From NCBI GenBank assembly GCA_023412755.1, contig JAEZCB010000271.1, positions 1 through 9,037 on the forward strand: a DNA stretch of 9,037 nt. The letters are read 5' to 3'. The position numbers and the translations under genes were made by a program. Shown piece after piece: positions 6,788-9,037 of this stretch. Below the pieces are notes generated by a model. It saw only the letters and a list, made by a program, of their open reading frames with translations, was not told the DNA's origin and made no database searches. How positions within the stretch are numbered: the stretch's first letter is position 1; every line of letters starts with the position of its first letter. This DNA comes from Bacteroidota bacterium. GTDB taxonomy: Bacteria; Bacteroidota; Bacteroidia; Flavobacteriales_F; PHOS-HE28.

Positions 6788-7186
6788 TTATTTCAAACAA
6801 GTGCCCACGGCACCCCACCATGGGCGTATCTCATAATTGAGCCTTCCGGCCTTGACGAATGGATCCTGTTGCAGCTTCAACTCGACCTCTTCGCGCGTGT
6901 CGGCATCGTACAGCAGGATGCCGCGCCAGTCGCCATTGTCACCAAATGGACCCGCCAGCACGATGAGCCCTTCCTTTGCCTGGACATCCTGATGCGCCAG
7001 ATGCTCCTGCTGCATGCGCGCGGCACTGAGGCTGTCCAGCGGCGTGGTGGCATCGCCCTTCATGTAGACCACAAGCCAGTATTGCTTCATGTGGTAAGTG
7101 CTGTCGGCGATGGTCACATCAAATGTGCGTTGGGCACAGATGCTTTGTGCAAGAAGGAACGCGAGCAGAAGGAGCGGATATTTCAT
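6788..7186 (-). CDS. Exported YCII-related domain protein
   Basis: The 132-residue protein starts with a signal peptide (MKYPLLLLAFLLAQSICAQ, residues 1-19), so it is probably exported to the periplasm. The rest fits the YCII-related fold (dimeric alpha+beta barrel). A strand YWLVVYMKG (36-44) leads to the helix carrying His62 and His65 (EHLAHQD), then LAGPFGDNGDWRGILLYDA (77-95), a TREEVELKLQQDPFVKAG segment (97-114) with Asp108-Pro-Phe, and a final strand ending in EIRPWWG. The conserved His and the DPF aspartate are present. Members of the fold are proposed enzymes, but most have no proven reaction, and none is assigned here. The ATG at 7186 overlaps the fdhD stop by four bases (ATGA). The longer frame reaching 7318 lacks a signal peptide and lies inside fdhD, so I reject it. 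Co-translation with fdhD suggests shared expression, not a shared pathway. Confidence 0.85.
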   Translation of the reverse strand: MKYPLLLLAFLLAQSICAQRTFDVTIADSTYHMKQYWLVVYMKGDATTPLDSLSAARMQQEHLAHQDVQAKEGLIVLAGPFGDNGDWRGILLYDADTREEVELKLQQDPFVKAGRLNYEIRPWWGAVGTCLK

Positions 7187-7998
7187 GGATGATAGATATT
7201 GAATCGAGGGCCGCGGAGGAAGCCGATGAGCGTGAGACCGGTCTCTGCCGCAAGTTGTGCCGAAAGCGATGAGGGTGCACCAACAGCGACCATGCACGAA
7301 ATACCCGAGACGATGCATTTCTGCACGAGTTCGAACCCAGCGCGGCCGCTTACAAGGAGGATCTTATCCAGCGCACTGATCCCGTTCATGAGCATGGCTC
7401 CGATCAGCTTATCCACGGCATTGTGGCGGCCGATGTCCTCGCGGAGCAGCAAAAGTTCTCCGGTGCGTTGCAAGAGCGCGGCCGCATGGATGCCACCGGT
7501 GTGTTGGAAGAGTGTCTGGGCGGCACGCATGGTATCTGGAAGCGCGGTGATGACCTTGGGGTCGATGGCACCGAAAGGCTGAAGCCGCCCACATTCCATT
7601 TTCACCGCCTCCAGGCTGCTCTTACCGCATACTCCGCAGCTGCTGGTGGTATAGAAATTACGCTGCCATCGCTGCGCATCGATCTCCAACTCCGGCCTCA
7701 ATTCGGCGCGGATCACGTTGCCCCGCTCCTCTTCCTCCACATGCTCGCAATGCCGCACGCGAACAATCTCATGTGGTGATGTTATGATCCCTTCGGAATA
7801 CAGGAAGCCGAGTGCTAATTCTTCATCGTGCCCGGGTGTTCGCATGGTAACACTAAGGCGGAACTCCTGCCGATCATCCAGGGGACCATGACCAAGGCGG
7901 AGCTCTAGTGGTTCTTCGGTGACAAGTAGATCTTCCGCAGGGCCGCTGGAGCTGCCATCATGGCGGATGATCCGTGTGGGGGTGACGGGGGCGTTCAT
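7183..7998 (-). CDS. fdhD: FdhD, sulfurtransferase for formate dehydrogenase-type enzymes
   Basis: FdhD passes sulfur from the cysteine desulfurase IscS to the Mo cofactor, which is needed for formate dehydrogenase activity. The 271-residue protein shows the family's features: the LxLGFLYSEGII segment (62-72), the sulfur-carrying CGVCGK motif with Cys121 and Cys124 (the same numbers as in E. coli), FQHTGGIHAAAL (164-175), REDIGRHNAVDK (186-197) and SGRAGFELVQK (217-227). I chose the ATG at 7998 because it overlaps the tag stop as ATGA and has a strong Shine-Dalgarno GGAGG at 8011-8007, eight bases upstream. A TTG at 8013 would add five residues and place the start on that site. The likely client is the YdeP-type oxidoreductase at 4241-6529, the only molybdopterin enzyme in the window. 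The downstream YCII gene is joined by another ATGA overlap. Confidence 0.97.
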   Translation of the reverse strand: MNAPVTPTRIIRHDGSSSGPAEDLLVTEEPLELRLGHGPLDDRQEFRLSVTMRTPGHDEELALGFLYSEGIITSPHEIVRVRHCEHVEEEERGNVIRAELRPELEIDAQRWQRNFYTTSSCGVCGKSSLEAVKMECGRLQPFGAIDPKVITALPDTMRAAQTLFQHTGGIHAAALLQRTGELLLLREDIGRHNAVDKLIGAMLMNGISALDKILLVSGRAGFELVQKCIVSGISCMVAVGAPSSLSAQLAAETGLTLIGFLRGPRFNIYHP

Positions 7999-8558
7999 TG
8001 TACCCGCCTCCAACAGGTCACCAGATGATCATCCACCATACCGATCGCCTGCATGAACGCATAGACGATGGTGGTTCCCACGAAGCTGAATCCGGCCTTC
8101 TTCAGATCCATACTCAATGCATCCGACACGGGCGTGCTTGTTGGCACCTGTTCCAGATCGGTCCAATGGTTCACCACGGGCTTGTGGTCCACATGCTTCC
8201 AAAGAAATCCATTGAAAGTGCCCTTTTCCATGATGCGCAGATAAGCCTGGGCATTCTTGATCACGCTCTGGATCTTATGCCGGTTGCGGATGATGCCGCT
8301 GTCGTTCAATAGCCGCTGGATATCCTTCTCACCATAGCGTGCGATCCTTTCCGCATTCCAATTTTCGAACGCCTTGCGGTACCCTTCAGTGCGTATGAGG
8401 ATGGTATGCCAGCTGAGACCGGCCTGTGCGCCATCCAGGCAGATCTTCTCGAACAGTTTCCGGTCGTCATGCTCCGGGTAGCCACACACATTGTCATGGT
8501 AATCCATGTAGGTCTGGTCCTTCAGGCACCATGGGCAACGGGGCAGATCGGCCGGCAT
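7995..8558 (-). CDS. tag: DNA-3-methyladenine glycosylase I (Tag)
   Basis: Tag removes 3-methyladenine from alkylated DNA as the first step of base excision repair. The 187 residues equal E. coli Tag in length, and the helix-hairpin-helix core is easy to follow: GAQAGLSWHTIL (43-54), YRKAFENW (60-67), DSGIIRNRHKIQSVIKNAQAYL (86-107), FLWKHVDHKP (118-127), PTSTPVSDALS (139-149) and KAGFSFVGTTIVYAFMQAIG (154-173). All four zinc ligands of E. coli Tag (Cys4, His17, His175, Cys179) have counterparts in Cys8, His21, His178 and Cys182. Two normally conserved spots differ: the YHDxEWG motif reads YHDNVCG (20-26), and the Glu38 equivalent is Asp42. I chose the ATG at 8558 because it has a GGAG just upstream. 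The longer frame to 8624 runs into the preceding terminator. Its stop overlaps the fdhD start (ATGA). Confidence 0.96.
   Translation of the reverse strand: MPADLPRCPWCLKDQTYMDYHDNVCGYPEHDDRKLFEKICLDGAQAGLSWHTILIRTEGYRKAFENWNAERIARYGEKDIQRLLNDSGIIRNRHKIQSVIKNAQAYLRIMEKGTFNGFLWKHVDHKPVVNHWTDLEQVPTSTPVSDALSMDLKKAGFSFVGTTIVYAFMQAIGMVDDHLVTCWRRVQ
8007..8011 (-). promoter_or_regulatory. Shine-Dalgarno site of fdhD inside tag
   Basis: The minus strand reads GGAGG, eight bases before the fdhD ATG at 7998, within the last codons of tag. It fixes the fdhD start and, with the ATGA overlap, points to translational coupling. It stands out because most leaders in this window lack such a site. Confidence 0.7.
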
Positions 8559-8600
8559 TCTACTCCAAAGATGGAGCGGATGATGCGAGTGGCCCAAATG

Positions 8601-8630
8601 AAAAGGCCCCCGATCCGAGATCAAGGGCCT
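8601..8630 (-). terminator. Intrinsic terminator downstream of the KGG protein gene
   Basis: On the minus strand AGGCCCTTGATC (8630-8619) pairs with GATCGGGGGCCT (8615-8604) around a TCG loop. That is twelve pairs including two T-G wobbles, and the T-rich TTTCATTT follows. It begins 35 bases after the stop codon of the KGG gene and ends 42 bases before the tag start, which separates the two transcription units. Confidence 0.88.
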
Positions 8631-8665
8631 AACCCAGGTAGTTCTATATGGCTAGGTCGCTGAGA

Positions 8666-8914
8666 CTATTGCCCGGTGTTATTACCTAGATCATTCTGGT
8701 CATTGGCGGCACGTTGACCACGTGCACGGCCTCCTTTTCGGCCCGCTTCCGCCGCCCTGTTCCTGTCATTGGCGAAGTTTCCCGGGCTGGCGCTCCCGCC
8801 TTTGCTGGCGATCTCCCTTCGTTGTTGTGGATCCATCGCGGCAAAGCCCCGTTGTCGCCCAGTGCGTTGTTCATTTCCTATGCCTTCATTCCTATCGGTC
8901 CTGTGATCTGCCAT
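8666..8914 (-). CDS. KGG-repeat general stress protein (Con-10-like)
   Basis: This is an 82-residue, very hydrophilic protein rich in Arg, Gly, Ala, Asn and Gln, with no signal peptide or membrane segment. Two KGG repeats are visible: RGFAAMDPQQRREIASKGGS at about 23-42 and RNRAAEAGRKGGRARG at about 52-67. This matches the small KGG/Con-10 family, which includes E. coli YciG and YmdF. Members are reported as stress-induced or conidiation-related; the molecular role is unknown. The composition suggests a disordered, nucleic-acid-tolerant protein, which is inference. I chose the ATG at 8914. A GTG at 8959 in the same frame would add 15 residues without homology to the family. No Shine-Dalgarno site sits at a normal distance (an AAGGAG lies about 22 bases upstream). 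A strong terminator follows, so it is probably a single-gene unit. Confidence 0.85.
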   Translation of the reverse strand: MADHRTDRNEGIGNEQRTGRQRGFAAMDPQQRREIASKGGSASPGNFANDRNRAAEAGRKGGRARGQRAANDQNDLGNNTGQ

Positions 8915-9037
8915 GGTATACTGATTTTTGTGGAGGGATCTCCTTGCCGCCCCTGCCACGGATGCCGCCTGCGTGCTTCAACAGCCGTACCATTCAGGTG
9001 GCGCACGGTTCCCTGGTAGCTGGAAGCGGTATACTGG
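8915..9037. other. Upstream region of the KGG gene, no gene recognised
   Basis: I see no convincing reading frame in these 123 bases; one minus-strand frame from the edge stops at 8978. CAGTATACC (minus strand) occurs twice, at 8923-8915 touching the KGG start codon and at 9036-9028. No TAnnTTTG box is present. The KGG promoter is presumably here or just beyond the edge. Confidence 0.35.

Noticed and set aside
7187..7318. N-terminal extension of the YCII protein
   Set aside because: It would lie inside fdhD and push the clear signal peptide to the interior of the protein.
8566..8598. Possible tag promoter: minus-strand TTTG (8598-8595), 21-base gap, CATCTTTG (8573-8566)
   Set aside because: The -7 box has a mismatch at its first base and would start transcription almost at the ATG, overlapping the GGAG ribosome site. 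Kept only as a possibility.
8559..8624. N-terminal extension of Tag
   Set aside because: It overlaps the intrinsic terminator of the KGG gene, and the shorter start gives the exact E. coli Tag length.
1..9037. CRISPR array, insertion sequence, phage or toxin-antitoxin genes
   Set aside because: No spaced direct repeats, transposase motifs, terminal inverted repeats or phage-like genes were found on either strand; all genes are ordinary chromosomal ones.

Overview
The window looks like a chromosomal piece of a Bacteroidota bacterium, most likely a relatively GC-rich member of the Flavobacteriales or a close order. This is an inference from four things: a truncated DUF2911 protein with a Bacteroidota-style signal peptide, a trigger factor/ClpP/ClpX block, a perfect Bacteroidota-type -7 promoter box (TAnnTTTG) in front of a tRNA gene, and mostly A-rich leaders with few Shine-Dalgarno sites. 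All eight protein genes and the single tRNA gene lie on the minus strand, so transcription runs from high to low coordinates. The long plus-strand reading frames are shadows of these genes.

In transcription order, the right-hand part starts with a small KGG-repeat (Con-10-type) stress protein (8914-8666) closed by a strong intrinsic terminator (8630-8601). Next comes a tightly packed set of three genes: tag (3-methyladenine DNA glycosylase I), fdhD (sulfurtransferase that activates formate-dehydrogenase-type enzymes) and an exported YCII-domain protein. Both junctions in this set are 4-base ATGA overlaps. A 258-base gap follows that holds two hairpins and looks like a dispersed palindromic repeat or a structured RNA. 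Then comes a 762-residue FdhF/YdeP-type molybdopterin oxidoreductase, the probable client of FdhD.

The left-hand part is a protein quality-control block: tRNA-Leu(UAG), trigger factor (tig), clpP and clpX. It is led by a TAnnTTTG promoter just upstream of the tRNA and ended by a strong terminator after clpX. A long GC-rich hairpin sits between clpP and clpX. The last gene, running off the left edge, is a secreted DUF2911 protein.

Functionally, nascent-chain folding (Tig) and ATP-dependent proteolysis (ClpXP) form one block. The other block pairs a molybdenum/tungsten-type oxidoreductase with its maturation factor, in an operon with a DNA alkylation repair enzyme. I found no CRISPR array, insertion sequence, phage gene or clear novel system. 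The points most worth a second look are the tag-fdhD-YCII coupling, the altered signature residues in Tag, and the structured gap upstream of the oxidoreductase.
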